The notes below the pieces were generated by a model, which was given only the letters and a program-made list of their open reading frames with translations, was not told the origin of the DNA and did not search any database. Of a stretch of 64,000 nt of DNA, positions 36,230 through 46,234 are shown piece by piece (within the stretch, counting starts at the first letter, position 1; each line of letters opens with the position of its first letter). This DNA is from JAFAXD01 sp051985675 (lineage in GTDB: Bacteria > Pseudomonadota > Alphaproteobacteria > Rhizobiales > Xanthobacteraceae), in NCBI GenBank assembly GCA_051985675.1, contig JBPYFJ010000038.1:57388-121387 (forward strand), given 5' to 3'. The position numbers and the translations under genes are program-made.

Positions 36230-36847
36230 GTGTCGTCTAAGCGCATCCGCAAGGCCTTCTTTGATCGCAGCGTCCACCTGGTTGCCCCCGATCTGATCGG
36301 GGCGACCCTGCTGGTCGACGGCGTCGGCGGGATCATTGTCGAGGTCGAGGCCTATCACCACACCGAACCGGCCGCGCACAGTTTTCGGGGCGAGACACCA
36401 CGCAACGCGGTCATGTTTGGTCCGCCCGGATACGCCTACGTCTATCGCTCCTACGGCATCCACTGGTGCGTAAATTTCGTATGCGAATCAAAAGGAAGCG
36501 CGAGCGCGGTGCTGATCCGGGCGATCGAGCCCAGGCACGGCCTGCCGACCATGCGGCGGCGCCGGGGGCTCGCCGGGGCGCGCCTGCTCTGCTCAGGCCC
36601 CGGGCGCTTGTGCGAGGCGCTCGCCATCGCGGGGGCCCACAACGGCCTGGCGCTGGACCAGCAGCCGTTCGAGCTGCGTGCACGCGATCAGCCGGTGGAT
36701 GTGGTGTTCGGGGTCCGCATCGGCTTGACCAAGGCGGTCGAATTGCCGTGGCGCTACGGGCTTGCGGGCTCGCGTTTCCTGAGCAAGCCGTTCCGGGCAG
36801 CCAAGCGACCCCGGTTGTGGCCTCGGCAGCGCTCACAATCGAAATGA
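36230..36847 (+). CDS. DNA-3-methyladenine glycosylase (AAG/MPG family)
   Basis: 205 aa, GTG start. Family signatures are FFDRSVHLVAPDLIGATLL, IVEVEAYHHTEPAAHSF with the catalytic Glu, and MFGPPGYAYVYRSYGIHWC with the intercalating Tyr. Removes alkylated and deaminated purines, starting base-excision repair. Its last 15 bases overlap the 3' end of the convergent epimerase-like gene. Confidence 0.92.
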   Translation: MSSKRIRKAFFDRSVHLVAPDLIGATLLVDGVGGIIVEVEAYHHTEPAAHSFRGETPRNAVMFGPPGYAYVYRSYGIHWCVNFVCESKGSASAVLIRAIEPRHGLPTMRRRRGLAGARLLCSGPGRLCEALAIAGAHNGLALDQQPFELRARDQPVDVVFGVRIGLTKAVELPWRYGLAGSRFLSKPFRAAKRPRLWPRQRSQSK

Positions 36848-37543
36848 GGGGTCGAAGCCAAGCTCTTTACGGGCCTTGGAAATCGTGAGCGCGCCGTCAT
36901 CCTCGGCGATGTTGTAGATGCCGGGCGCCCCACGGGTGACGGCGAGCAGGGCTGCCTGCGCGGCGGCATCGACATGTAGCGGCCCCCGCCCCTGCGCGAC
37001 CGGCGTCCAGGTGCCGGGGCCGTAGAGCCGGCCGTAGCGGAGCACGATCCCGTCGAGGCCCGGCGTTCCGGTCACGGCGTCCTCGAGCGCGTGCACGCCC
37101 TTCGCCGAGACCGAGCTTGCCGCGGGCAGCAGCGGGTCGCTTTCCGCGCGCGGCTCGGGCCCCGGCGCGTACACGAAGGCGATGCTCTGGGCGATCATGC
37201 GCCGGGCTCCCGCCGCCTTTGCGGCCGCAATGAGATTGGGCGTGCCCTCCGTGCGGATCCGCGCATTGGCGGCGAGCGAGGCCGCGATCTTTTCCGGGTC
37301 GGCCGCGGCGGGGAGATCGGTCAGCTGGTGGATCACAACCTCGGGCCTCGCCGCGTACGCGACCTCGCGCAGCGCGGCCGCGTCGAACACGTCCACCACG
37401 GCTGGGGTCGCGCCGGCGTCCGAAATGATCGATGCCCGCGCCGCCGAGCGGGTGGTCCCGGTTACCGTGTGGCCGGCCCTGGCCAGCAGGGTCAGCAGGG
37501 GGCGTCCAATCACGCCGGTGGCGCCCGCAAGCAGAATTCGCAT
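36833..37543 (-). CDS. NAD-dependent epimerase/dehydratase-like protein
   Basis: 236 aa from the ATG at 37543 (MRILLAGATGVIGRPLL). Rossmann motif GATGVIG at 7-13; the SDR extended-family YxxxK site is not obvious (the equivalent region reads SVSAKGVHALED), so the redox step may differ or be lost. The substrate-binding half is shorter than in typical epimerases. Convergent overlap with the glycosylase gene; prfC lies 17 bases upstream on the same strand. Function unassigned beyond the fold. Confidence 0.8.
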   Translation of the reverse strand: MRILLAGATGVIGRPLLTLLARAGHTVTGTTRSAARASIISDAGATPAVVDVFDAAALREVAYAARPEVVIHQLTDLPAAADPEKIAASLAANARIRTEGTPNLIAAAKAAGARRMIAQSIAFVYAPGPEPRAESDPLLPAASSVSAKGVHALEDAVTGTPGLDGIVLRYGRLYGPGTWTPVAQGRGPLHVDAAAQAALLAVTRGAPGIYNIAEDDGALTISKARKELGFDPSFRL

Positions 37544-37560
37544 CCGGAATGTCCTTCCGC

Positions 37561-39183
37561 TTATTGCTTGGCGTGCGGATCCTTGACGTCGGTGAACGCG
37601 ACGCCCGGCCATTGCTGCGTCGTGTAGTCCACGTAGAACGCCGATCGGAACAGGCAGATCGGATCGCCGTCGACGTCCTCGGCGATGGCGCTCCGCTGCG
37701 CGGCGATGAAGTCGGCAAGCCGGGTCTTGTCGGGGCACGAGATCCAGCGCGCGAATGCGAATTCGCTTGTTTCAAATCCCATGTCGATGCCGTATTCGCG
37801 CGCCAGACGATCCGCCAGCACGTCGAGTTGCAGCTGGCCCACGACCCCGACCAGCGCTGGCGAGCCGTCGAGCGGGCGAAAAACCTGCACGGCCCCCTCC
37901 TCGGCGAGTTCCTGCAGCGCCTGCCGCAGCTTCTTGGCCTTCATGGCGTCGGCGAGACGGACGCGCCGCAGAATTTCCGGCGCGAAGCTCGGTACGCCGA
38001 CGAAGTTCAGCGCCTCGCCCTCGGTGAGGGTGTCGCCGATCCGCAAGGTTCCGTGGTTGGGGATGCCGAACACGTCACCCGCAAATGCCTGGTCGGCGAG
38101 CGCGCGCTCCTGCGCGAAGAAGAACTGCGGCATGTTGAGGCTCATGGTCTTGCCGGTGCGGACCTGACGGACCTTCATGCCGCGCGTGAGCTGGCCGGAG
38201 CACAGGCGCGCAAACGCGATGCGGTCGCGGTGGTTGGGATCCATGTTGGCTTGGATCTTGAACACGAACGCGGTCATCTGGTTCTCGCTGGCCTCGACCG
38301 TCCGCCGGTCGGCGGCTTGCGCGCGCGGCGGCGGCGCAAACGCGGCGAGCGCGTCCAGGAGATCGCCGACGCCGAAATTCTTGAGCGCGCTCCCGAAGAA
38401 CACTGGACTGAGGTGACCCTCGCGAAACGCCACGAGATCGAACGGCTTGCAAGCCTCGCGCACCAGCGCGAGCTCGTCTGCGATCACGCCGGCATTTAGG
38501 TTCGGGTTGAGCGCAGCGACCTCGGCGATCTCCATGCTGCGCGCCGTGCCGGACTTGCCGGCGTCGCCCTCCAGCAGCCGAACGCGGCCGGAGCCGATCT
38601 CGACCGTTCCGACGAAATCCTTGCCGCGGCCGATCGGCCAGGTGACCGGTGCGGTGTCGAGCGCCAGCGTCTTTTCGATCTCATCCAGCAGCTCGAACGG
38701 GTCGCGACTTTCGCGATCGAGCTTGTTGATGAACGTCACGATCGGAATATCGCGCAGGCGGCAGACCTCGAACAGCTTGCGGGTGCGCGCCTCGATGCCC
38801 TTGGCGGCGTCGATCACCATCACGGCGGAATCCACCGCCGTCAGGGTGCGATAGGTATCCTCGGAAAAGTCCTCGTGGCCCGGCGTGTCGAGCAGGTTGA
38901 ACACGCGGCCGTCGTATTCGAACGTCATCACCGAGGTGACGACCGAGATCCCGCGCTCCCGCTCGATTGACATCCAGTCGGAGCGCGTGCTGCGGCGATC
39001 GCGCTTGGCGCGCACCTGCCCGGCGAGCTGGATGGCGCCGCCGAACAGCAACAGCTTCTCGGTCAGGGTGGTCTTGCCGGCGTCGGGGTGCGAGATGATG
39101 GCGAAGGTGCGGCGACGCGAAATCTCGCTCGCCAGCGGCGAAAGCGCGATGTCGGCCGCCGGCGGACGGATTGGCATATGCAT
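37561..39183 (-). CDS. prfC: Peptide chain release factor 3
   Basis: 540 aa from the ATG at 39183 (MHMPIRPPAADIAL); the open frame continues upstream but only into valS sequence. The GTPase domain has P-loop AIISHPDAGKTTLTE, DTPGHEDFSEDTYRTL and NKLD motifs, and the C-terminal RF3 region includes RPLDGSPALVGVVGQLQLDVL. RF3 recycles RF1/RF2 from the ribosome. Directly downstream of valS. Confidence 0.94.
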   Translation of the reverse strand: MHMPIRPPAADIALSPLASEISRRRTFAIISHPDAGKTTLTEKLLLFGGAIQLAGQVRAKRDRRSTRSDWMSIERERGISVVTSVMTFEYDGRVFNLLDTPGHEDFSEDTYRTLTAVDSAVMVIDAAKGIEARTRKLFEVCRLRDIPIVTFINKLDRESRDPFELLDEIEKTLALDTAPVTWPIGRGKDFVGTVEIGSGRVRLLEGDAGKSGTARSMEIAEVAALNPNLNAGVIADELALVREACKPFDLVAFREGHLSPVFFGSALKNFGVGDLLDALAAFAPPPRAQAADRRTVEASENQMTAFVFKIQANMDPNHRDRIAFARLCSGQLTRGMKVRQVRTGKTMSLNMPQFFFAQERALADQAFAGDVFGIPNHGTLRIGDTLTEGEALNFVGVPSFAPEILRRVRLADAMKAKKLRQALQELAEEGAVQVFRPLDGSPALVGVVGQLQLDVLADRLAREYGIDMGFETSEFAFARWISCPDKTRLADFIAAQRSAIAEDVDGDPICLFRSAFYVDYTTQQWPGVAFTDVKDPHAKQ

Positions 39184-39217
39184 GGCGCGCGGGATGTGGC
39201 AGCGCGGGCGGGCGGCG

Positions 39218-42067
39218 TCAAGTCGCGGCTTTGAGGCGTTCCAGCGCCTCCAGGATCTTTTCCTGGTGGGCCTGCGCTTCCTCGCGCTTCTCGCGCTCGC
39301 CGTCGACCACCTCCTCGGGCGCCCGCGCCAGAAAATCGGCGTTGGCGAGCTTGGCATCGACGCGCTTGATGTCGGCCTCGACCTTCTGGCGTTCCTTCTC
39401 CAGCCGCGCTCGCTCCGCAGCGAGATCGATGACGCCTTTGAGCGGCAGCGCGGCGATCTCGCCGCGCACCAACAGCTGGACCGAGCCCGCCGGCGGAGCA
39501 TCCGCAAACGAGATGCCCGCGACCCGCGCTAGGCGCTGCACGAATTCCTGCCACCGCTGCGCCCGCGCCCGCGTGTCAGCCGACGCATCGGCCAGCACCA
39601 GCGGCAACTGCGTCGCCGGGGCGATATTCATCTCCGCGCGCACCGAGCGGATCGCGGTGATCAGATCAACCACCCAGCCGATCTCGGCTTCAGCGTTGGC
39701 GTCTTCCAGACCCGTGCCGGCCGGCCAGGAGGTCAGCGCGAGGAGATCGTCGCGCCTCGCCCCGACGGCCGTCACTTGCCAGAGCTCCTCGGTGATGAAC
39801 GGCATGAACGGATGCAGCAGCTTGAGGATCTCATCGCGCACGAACGCGACCATCGCGCGGGTTTCGGTCTTGGCCGCACCGTCGGGGCCGGTCAGCACCG
39901 GCTTGACCAGTTCGAGATACCAGTCGCAGTAGACGTTCCACACGAAGCGATAGGCCGCCCCGGCTGCGTCATTGAATTTGTAGGCCTCGATCGCCTGCGT
40001 CACCTCGCGCACCGCGCGGGTGGCCTCGTGCGCGATCCAGCGGTTGAGCGTCTCTTTGGCGGCGGTCGCATCGAAGCCCGGGACGGTCGCGCAGTTGTTG
40101 ACCTCCGCAAAGCGGCAGGCGTTCCAGATCTTGGTCGCGAAGTTGCGGTAGCCCTCGACGCGCTGGGTCGAGAGCTTGATATCGCGCCCCTGCGCCGCCA
40201 TCGCGGCAAGCGTGAAGCGCAGCGCGTCCGCGCCGTAGTCGCCAATCAGGTGCAGCGGATCGATGACGTTGCCCTTCGACTTCGACATCTTGGCGCCCTT
40301 CTCGTCGCGCACGAGGGCGTGGATGTAGACCGTGCGAAACGGCACCTCCCGCATAAAATGCAGGGCCATCATCATCATGCGGGCGACCCAGAAGAAGATG
40401 ATGTCGAAGCCGGTCACCAGCACATCGGTCGGGTAGTAGCGCTTGACCTCCGGCGTCTCGTCCGGCCAGCCCAAGGTGGAAAACGGCCACAGCGCGGACG
40501 AGAACCAGGTGTCAAGCACGTCCTCGTCACGCGTGAGATATTGCGACCGGCGCGCCGGATCCCGCGCGATCGCGTCGGCCTCGGCCTCAGTGATCGCGCC
40601 ATTGACCGTGTCATAGGCGAGCGCATCGGCGAGCGCTTCGTCCTCGCTCTCGGCGACGAAGACTTTGCCGTCGGGGCCGTACCAGGCGGGAATTTGGTGC
40701 CCCCACCACAACTGGCGCGACACGCACCACGGCTGGATGTTCTCCATCCAGTCGAAGTAGGTCTTCTCCCAGGTCTTGGGTACGAACGTCGTGCGATCCT
40801 CGCGCACCGCCGCGATCGGCCCGGCGGCCAGCGTCTTGGCGTCCACGTACCATTGGTCGGTGAGATAGGGTTCGATCACCGCGCCCGAACGATCGCCATG
40901 CGGGACCGTGTGGGCGCTCGGCTCGATCTTCGCGAGCCGTCCGGCCGCAGCCATACGTTCGACCAGTTTGGTGCGCGCCGCAAACCGGTCGACGCCGTGC
41001 ATGGCAAGCGTTGCGTCGAGCTCAGCGGATTTGGGCACCCCGGCCATGAATTCGTCGTTGTCGAGGAGATCGAGCGCCGCTTCGGCATCAAATACATTGA
41101 TCAGCGGAAGGTCATGCCGGCGGCCGACCTCGAAGTCGTTGAAGTCGTGCGCCGGTGTGATCTTGACCGCGCCGGTGCCCTTCTCGGGATCCGAATAGGT
41201 GTCGGCGACGATCGGCATACGACGGCCAACCAGCGGCAGGATCACCTGCTGGCCGACCAGGTCGGCGTAGCGCTCGTCATCGGGATGCACCGCGACCGCG
41301 CTGTCGCCCAGCATCGTTTCTGGGCGCGTAGTCGCGACCGTGATGGTGCGGCCGGATGAGTCGGCGAGCGGATAGTCGAAATAATAGAGGTGCCCGTTCG
41401 GATTGCGCTTGAGCGCCTTGCCAAGCGCCTCGATGTCGAGAGCCTCGCCGCTCGCGCGCGACCACGCGAACGTACCCTTGACCTCGACCTGCTGCACCTC
41501 GAGATCGGAGATCACGGTGAGCAGCTTCGGGTCCCAGTTGCCGAGCCGCTTGTCCTTGTAGATCAGGCCGGCGCGATAGAGCTCCACGAATACCTTGATG
41601 ACGGCGCGCGAGAGACCTTCGTCCAGGGTGAAGCGTTCGCGCGACCAGTCGCAGGAGGCGCCGAGTCGTTTGAGCTGGTTGATGATGGTGCCGCCCGATT
41701 CGGCTTTCCAAGCCCACACGCGTTCCAGAAACTTCTCACGCCCGAGATCGCGCCGCGACGGCTCTTGGCGCTCCATGAGTCGACGCTCGATCACCATCTG
41801 GGTGGCAATGCCGGCATGATCGGTCCCCGGTTGCCACAGCACATCGCGTCCCTGCATGCGGTGGAACCGGCACAGAACGTCCTGCAAGGTATTGTTGAGG
41901 GCATGGCCCATATGCAGCGAGCCGGTGACGTTCGGCGGCGGGATGACGATCGCAAACGGCTTGGCGTCGCGGCGGTCCGGGCGACCGGCGCGAAATGCCT
42001 GCGCGGCTTCCCAGGCCGCATAGATTCGGCCTTCAATCTCGGACGGCTGGTAGGTTTTTTCGATCAT
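39218..42067 (-). CDS. valS: Valyl-tRNA synthetase
   Basis: 949 aa from the ATG at 42067 (MIEKTYQPSEIEGRIY). HIGH-like site in PPPNVTGSLHMGHALNNT and KMSKS in KMSKSKGNVIDPLH; editing domain around residues 220-420 and a C-terminal coiled coil (LAAERARLEKERQKVEADI). Charges tRNA-Val. In many alphaproteobacteria the next gene upstream is popZ/DUF2497; here it is a divergent MFS gene. Confidence 0.96.
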   Translation of the reverse strand: MIEKTYQPSEIEGRIYAAWEAAQAFRAGRPDRRDAKPFAIVIPPPNVTGSLHMGHALNNTLQDVLCRFHRMQGRDVLWQPGTDHAGIATQMVIERRLMERQEPSRRDLGREKFLERVWAWKAESGGTIINQLKRLGASCDWSRERFTLDEGLSRAVIKVFVELYRAGLIYKDKRLGNWDPKLLTVISDLEVQQVEVKGTFAWSRASGEALDIEALGKALKRNPNGHLYYFDYPLADSSGRTITVATTRPETMLGDSAVAVHPDDERYADLVGQQVILPLVGRRMPIVADTYSDPEKGTGAVKITPAHDFNDFEVGRRHDLPLINVFDAEAALDLLDNDEFMAGVPKSAELDATLAMHGVDRFAARTKLVERMAAAGRLAKIEPSAHTVPHGDRSGAVIEPYLTDQWYVDAKTLAAGPIAAVREDRTTFVPKTWEKTYFDWMENIQPWCVSRQLWWGHQIPAWYGPDGKVFVAESEDEALADALAYDTVNGAITEAEADAIARDPARRSQYLTRDEDVLDTWFSSALWPFSTLGWPDETPEVKRYYPTDVLVTGFDIIFFWVARMMMMALHFMREVPFRTVYIHALVRDEKGAKMSKSKGNVIDPLHLIGDYGADALRFTLAAMAAQGRDIKLSTQRVEGYRNFATKIWNACRFAEVNNCATVPGFDATAAKETLNRWIAHEATRAVREVTQAIEAYKFNDAAGAAYRFVWNVYCDWYLELVKPVLTGPDGAAKTETRAMVAFVRDEILKLLHPFMPFITEELWQVTAVGARRDDLLALTSWPAGTGLEDANAEAEIGWVVDLITAIRSVRAEMNIAPATQLPLVLADASADTRARAQRWQEFVQRLARVAGISFADAPPAGSVQLLVRGEIAALPLKGVIDLAAERARLEKERQKVEADIKRVDAKLANADFLARAPEEVVDGEREKREEAQAHQEKILEALERLKAAT

Positions 42068-42219
42068 GTGGGCGGCTAAAAACCCCGACGTCGCGACGCT
42101 GTCAACGTCCCGCATGGCTCCCGCGCGGCCGAACGCCTCGGCAGCCGGCGAAGGCTTTATATAGACTGATCCTCGCGCTGCGGGTTGTCTCTTCACCAGA
42201 GCATCGGGCCGATCCACGA

Positions 42220-43428
42220 ATGCAAGAGAAAGCGCCCGTGCGTTCACCTCCGCCCTCAGTACAAGCGTCGTATACCCGCGCAATCGTGCTGCTCGCGATC
42301 GGAGGCTTTGCTAGCCAGGCCATGGTGCGTTCGGCCGACTCGCTGTTGCCGCAGATCGCCCAGGACTTCGCGGTGACGATCGGCGTCGCTTCGGTGGCGG
42401 TGTGGGCCTATTCGCTCGTGCACGGCTCGATGCAGCTCTTCATCGGACCGATTGGCGACCGCTTCGGCAAATATCCGATGGTCGTCGTCACGTGCGCGGG
42501 CGCCTGCGTGTTCGTTGCGCTGTGCGGCGTGACCCAGAGTCTGACCGCGCTGACGATCGCTCGGATTGCATCGGCCGCGTTCGCGGCGTGGATCATTCCG
42601 ATGGGGATGGCCTACATCGGCGACGTCGTGCCCTACGCGGGCCGGCAACAGGTGCTGGCGCGCTTTCTGACCGGTCAGATCACCGGACAATTGTTCGGTC
42701 AGGCGGCGGGCGGTGTTCTCGGCGATTGGCTCGGCTGGCGCGCGGTGTTCTTCGTGCTGGCGGGGTTTCTCGGGATCGCGGCGATCGCACTCGCACGCGA
42801 ACTCGCGATCAACCCGCAGACGCGGCCGCCCGAACACAAGGGGCGCTCACGCGGCTTCCTGCGCGAGAATGCGATCGTGCTGACGAACCCGTGGGCGCGG
42901 CTCGTGATCCTGACCGCGGGCCTCGAATACTGCGTGATGTTCGGCGCGTTCGCCTACGTGGGCGCCGATCTGTTCACCCGCTTCGGCCTGCGCTTCTCGC
43001 TGGTCGGTCTCTCGATCGGCACCTTTGCGATCGGCGGATTGATCTACGCGGCGCTGGCGCCCAATCTGGTAGCCCGGTTTGGACAGGTCGGCCTGGCGAC
43101 GTGGGGCGGGATCATGCTCGGCTGCGCCTATCTGGCGCTGGCGCTGATTCCGGTCTGGTGGCTCGCCCCGGTGGCGGTGACGTTCGTCGGACTGGGGTTC
43201 TACATGCTGCACAACACGCTGCAGACCAACGCGACGCAGATGTCGCCGGATGCGCGCGGCACGGCGGTTGGGCTGTTCTCGGCGGCGCTCTACCTGGGGC
43301 AGACGGCCGGCGTCGCCGCGATGGCGCCGGTGGTGGACCGCGCCGGCGCGCCGCCGGTGTTCATTGCGGCGGCAATTCTGCTGGCAGGGTTGGGGTTCTG
43401 GTTCGGGTGGCGCCTGCGCCAGCGCTAG
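42220..43428 (+). CDS. MFS transporter
   Basis: 402 aa from the ATG at 42220. Twelve transmembrane segments, with the MFS motif after helix 2 (GPIGDRFGKYPMVV) and the ALTIARIASAAFAAWIIP helix 4 region typical of drug/H+ antiporters of the DHA1 group. Inner membrane; substrate unknown. It is the only plus-strand gene between valS and tolC, and its stop lies 15 bases from the tolC stop (convergent). Confidence 0.88.
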   Translation: MQEKAPVRSPPPSVQASYTRAIVLLAIGGFASQAMVRSADSLLPQIAQDFAVTIGVASVAVWAYSLVHGSMQLFIGPIGDRFGKYPMVVVTCAGACVFVALCGVTQSLTALTIARIASAAFAAWIIPMGMAYIGDVVPYAGRQQVLARFLTGQITGQLFGQAAGGVLGDWLGWRAVFFVLAGFLGIAAIALARELAINPQTRPPEHKGRSRGFLRENAIVLTNPWARLVILTAGLEYCVMFGAFAYVGADLFTRFGLRFSLVGLSIGTFAIGGLIYAALAPNLVARFGQVGLATWGGIMLGCAYLALALIPVWWLAPVAVTFVGLGFYMLHNTLQTNATQMSPDARGTAVGLFSAALYLGQTAGVAAMAPVVDRAGAPPVFIAAAILLAGLGFWFGWRLRQR

Positions 43429-43443
43429 GAGTGAAGGGAGCCT

Positions 43444-44883
43444 TCAGCGGCCATCCGGGGTGCGCACGCCGATCCAGACGTCGCGTACCTGCTGGTAGTG
43501 GACCATCGGATCGTAGGTGTTGACCGCGAGCGCCAACGTCACGACCGACAGGCGTCCGGTCGCGGCCAGCAACGCAAAGGAAGCGACTACGCGATCGCGC
43601 TGCGCCGTTACCAGCGCCGTGCGCGCGTTCAGCAACTCTTGCGTGGCGTTGAGGACGTCGAGCGTGGTGCGCTGTCCGACGCGGGCTTCCTCGCGCACGC
43701 CGTTGAGCGCGGTTTCGGCGGCGAGCACCTGCGCCTGGGTCGCGAGAATCTGCGCCTTGGCGGCGTCAAGCTGGCCCCACGCCTGGGTGGTCTGCTGCTG
43801 CACCGTGTCGCGCTGATTGTCGAGCTGGATGCGGTTCTGTCCGAGCGTCTCCTTCGACTGCCGGATGGTCGCGTACTCGCTGCCGCCTTGGTAGAACGGG
43901 ATGGTGACGGTGCCGAAAGCCTGCATCTGTAGCGACCGCTCCAGCAACGGCGTCGGCGGCGGGTTATAGGCCTGGGTCGCCTGAAGGGTCGCGACGACGG
44001 TTGGGTAGAGCGCGCCCTCGTTGATCTTGACCTGCAGGGCCGCAACGTCGACCCCGAGCGCAGCAGCGGTCACGTTCGGATTTTCCTGCCGTGCGCGGAC
44101 GATCGATGCAGCCAGCGTGTTCGGCGACTTGCTGTCGACCGGCGCGCCCGGCGCGAGCTTGCCGGGTTCGATCCCGATCACCTGCCGGTAAACCGCGCGC
44201 GACGTGATGTACTGCGATTCCGAAGCGGCGAGCTGCGAGCGGCCCGCCGCGAGACGGGACTCGGCCTGGGCAACGTCGGTCTTGGTGACTTCGCCGACGT
44301 TGAAGCGATCGCGGCTCTGGCGCAGCTGTTCCTGCAGGACGACGACGTTGCTCTTGTTGAGGTCGAGGAGCGCGGTGTCGCGCAGCAGGTTCATGTAGGC
44401 GGTCGCCGCCTGCAGCAGCAGATTGAGCTCGGTGAGGCGCAAGGTCTCGCGTCCCGCGGAGACCTGGCTCTCGGCCTGGCGCGTCCGGTTGGCGGTCTGG
44501 AAGCCGTTGTAGAGCGTCTGCGTCGCGGCGACGCCGTAGGACTGGTTCGCGAAGATGTCCCAGCGGCCAGGATACTCTGGGTTTCCGTTGGGGGTCCCGC
44601 GTGCGCCCGAGGGGATCACCTTGGTGCTCTGGAACTGATCGTTCGAGCCGCCGACGATCGTACCCTTGATGGTCGGGCGATAGCCCGACAACGCGATCGG
44701 CACGCTTTCGTCGGTGGCGCGCAGCGCAGCGCGCTGGGCATTGATGGTTGGGTTGTTGACGTAGGCTTGCGCGAGCGCGCCCGGCAGCGTGTCGGCGATT
44801 GCTAAGGGCTGATCCACAAGCCCGCACAGCGCGACGACAATCGCAAGCGCGATGGTACCGCGGCCCGGTCTGCTCTGGTTCAT
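43444..44883 (-). CDS. tolC: TolC-family outer-membrane channel protein
   Basis: 479 aa with a signal peptide (ALAIVVALCGLVDQPLAIA) and two OEP repeats rich in long coiled helices (LRLTELNLLLQAATAYMNLLRDTALLDLNKSNVVVL; second near residue 330-420). TolC trimers form the outer-membrane duct for RND and type I exporters; the RND pair at 28-32 kb lacks its own channel. Downstream of the second methyltransferase gene on the same strand, as in other Rhizobiales. Confidence 0.92.
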   Translation of the reverse strand: MNQSRPGRGTIALAIVVALCGLVDQPLAIADTLPGALAQAYVNNPTINAQRAALRATDESVPIALSGYRPTIKGTIVGGSNDQFQSTKVIPSGARGTPNGNPEYPGRWDIFANQSYGVAATQTLYNGFQTANRTRQAESQVSAGRETLRLTELNLLLQAATAYMNLLRDTALLDLNKSNVVVLQEQLRQSRDRFNVGEVTKTDVAQAESRLAAGRSQLAASESQYITSRAVYRQVIGIEPGKLAPGAPVDSKSPNTLAASIVRARQENPNVTAAALGVDVAALQVKINEGALYPTVVATLQATQAYNPPPTPLLERSLQMQAFGTVTIPFYQGGSEYATIRQSKETLGQNRIQLDNQRDTVQQQTTQAWGQLDAAKAQILATQAQVLAAETALNGVREEARVGQRTTLDVLNATQELLNARTALVTAQRDRVVASFALLAATGRLSVVTLALAVNTYDPMVHYQQVRDVWIGVRTPDGR

Positions 44884-45088
44884 CCCCCACCACCTTCAAA
44901 GCAGGCCTGTGTTCGAAGGACCCCCTCCGGGCCGCCGCGAGCACAATCCCCCATTCCCCGCGCCAACATATCGGTCTAAAAGGAACTTTGGGAACCCTGG
45001 CGGGCCTTTGGAGGCATCGAAAGTTGCGACGTGGGTCCCCCGGGCCACACCTGCCCGAATGCGTCGCGCAAAAAGCCCGAATATCGCC

Positions 45089-45742
45089 TTAAAAAACGAA
45101 CGCCGGCGGGCGCGCGAACCCCGGCAGCAACGGTGCGGCCGCCTCGGTAATCTCCCGATCGCTGATGTCGCCGCGGATCGAACGATAGATTCGCGCCTTG
45201 GTCGCCGGTGCTTTCCCACCGATTCCCACCAGCCGCCCGCCCTCCTTGAGCTGGGCAAACAATGGCTGAGGAATCACCTCGGCCGCGCCGTTGAGCACGA
45301 TCACGTCATAGGGACCGGCGGACGGCCAGCCGGCCTTGAGCGGTCCTTGCACCACCTCGACGTGCGGTGCGAGCTCGGCCAGCACGCGGCGCGCGAAGCT
45401 TGCCAGATCCTTGTCCTCCTCCAGCGCCACCACCGAGCCGGCGAGCCGCGCTAGGAGGGCGGAGGAGTATCCGGTGCCGCATCCAACATCGAGAACGCGA
45501 TCGGTCGCAGTGATGTCGGCGGCCTGTACTAGCCGCGCCAGCACCATCGGCTGCAGCAGGCAGCGCGATCCGTCCGCGGTCAGCGGGAGGTTGCGGTCAA
45601 GGTAGGCAAGCCCGGCCTGATCCGCCGGTACGAACTGTTCGCGCGGCACCTCGAGCATCGCCGCCAGCAGATCGGTGTCGAACACGTCGCGCGTGAGGAT
45701 CTGGCCATCGACCATCATGCGACGCGCCAGCGCAAAATCCAT
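45089..45742 (-). CDS. Protein-L-isoaspartate O-methyltransferase-like protein, second copy
   Basis: 217 aa. SAM motif VLDVGCGTGYSSALLARL and the upstream NLPLTADGSRCLLQPMVLARL region place it in the Pcm family, but it lacks the usual GQTISQP string. This divergent copy beside tolC is a standard feature of Rhizobiales and may have another substrate. The tolC start lies 205 bases downstream; that gap contains no recognisable gene. Confidence 0.88.
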   Translation of the reverse strand: MDFALARRMMVDGQILTRDVFDTDLLAAMLEVPREQFVPADQAGLAYLDRNLPLTADGSRCLLQPMVLARLVQAADITATDRVLDVGCGTGYSSALLARLAGSVVALEEDKDLASFARRVLAELAPHVEVVQGPLKAGWPSAGPYDVIVLNGAAEVIPQPLFAQLKEGGRLVGIGGKAPATKARIYRSIRGDISDREITEAAAPLLPGFARPPAFVF

Positions 45743-45842
45743 GACCGACCCCTTCGCTCGTCCCGCAATGCGTCACGGTTCTGCGGCAGGATCATTCAAA
45801 ACACAAGCCGATCGGGACCAAAGCTGATTTCGACTCTCCGCT

Positions 45843-45970
45843 CGTCATCGCCGGGCTTGTCCCGGCGATCCCGATCCGTCTGGCACGGCCGTGCCCTCAC
45901 AAGCGAGATGGCCGGGACGGGCCACCCCGCGCGCTCGCGCGCGGGGACCCCGACAAGCCCGGCCATGACG
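45843..45970. repeat. Palindromic intergenic repeat (CGTCATCGCCGGGC type)
   Basis: Outer arms CGTCATCGCCGGGCTTGTC (45843-45861) and GACAAGCCCGGCCATGACG (45952-45970) are inverted copies with one base-pair discrepancy. An inner hairpin CCCCGCGCGC / GCGCGCGGGG lies at 45925-45946. The sequence type is a well-known dispersed palindrome of Bradyrhizobium-like genomes. It occupies most of the gap between the second methyltransferase gene and the small gene at 46019. Confidence 0.75.
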
Positions 45971-46018
45971 ATTGGAGGGTTTGCCTCCAAATGAACGGGA
46001 TCGGGATTAGTGTCCCGG

Positions 46019-46234
46019 TCAGGCGTCGTGGCTGCGGCGTGGCGAGCCGATGCGCCCGACCGCAGCCCAGCTCGGGGGATCGCTGGCCGGAAAGGTTTCT
46101 TCCAGGCTTTCGTCGATGTCGGCCTGCGAGAGCTGGTCGTTCGGCCGCTCGGCCAGCGCCGCTTCAATGCGCTGCCGATCCTTGTGCTCGACGCTCCAGG
46201 CGTGTTCGTTACGGCGCGAACGTGCGGCGCCCAT
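46019..46234 (-). CDS. Small conserved rhizobial protein ('ETFPASDPPSW' motif)
   Basis: 71 aa. The segment VDESLEETFPASDPPSWAAV-like (residues about 40-60) is a recurrent motif of short hydrophilic proteins found widely in Rhizobiales. Charged N-terminal half, no signal peptide. Function unknown. It lies just after a palindromic repeat and is divergent from the tRNA-Cys. Confidence 0.7.
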   Translation of the reverse strand: MGAARSRRNEHAWSVEHKDRQRIEAALAERPNDQLSQADIDESLEETFPASDPPSWAAVGRIGSPRRSHDA

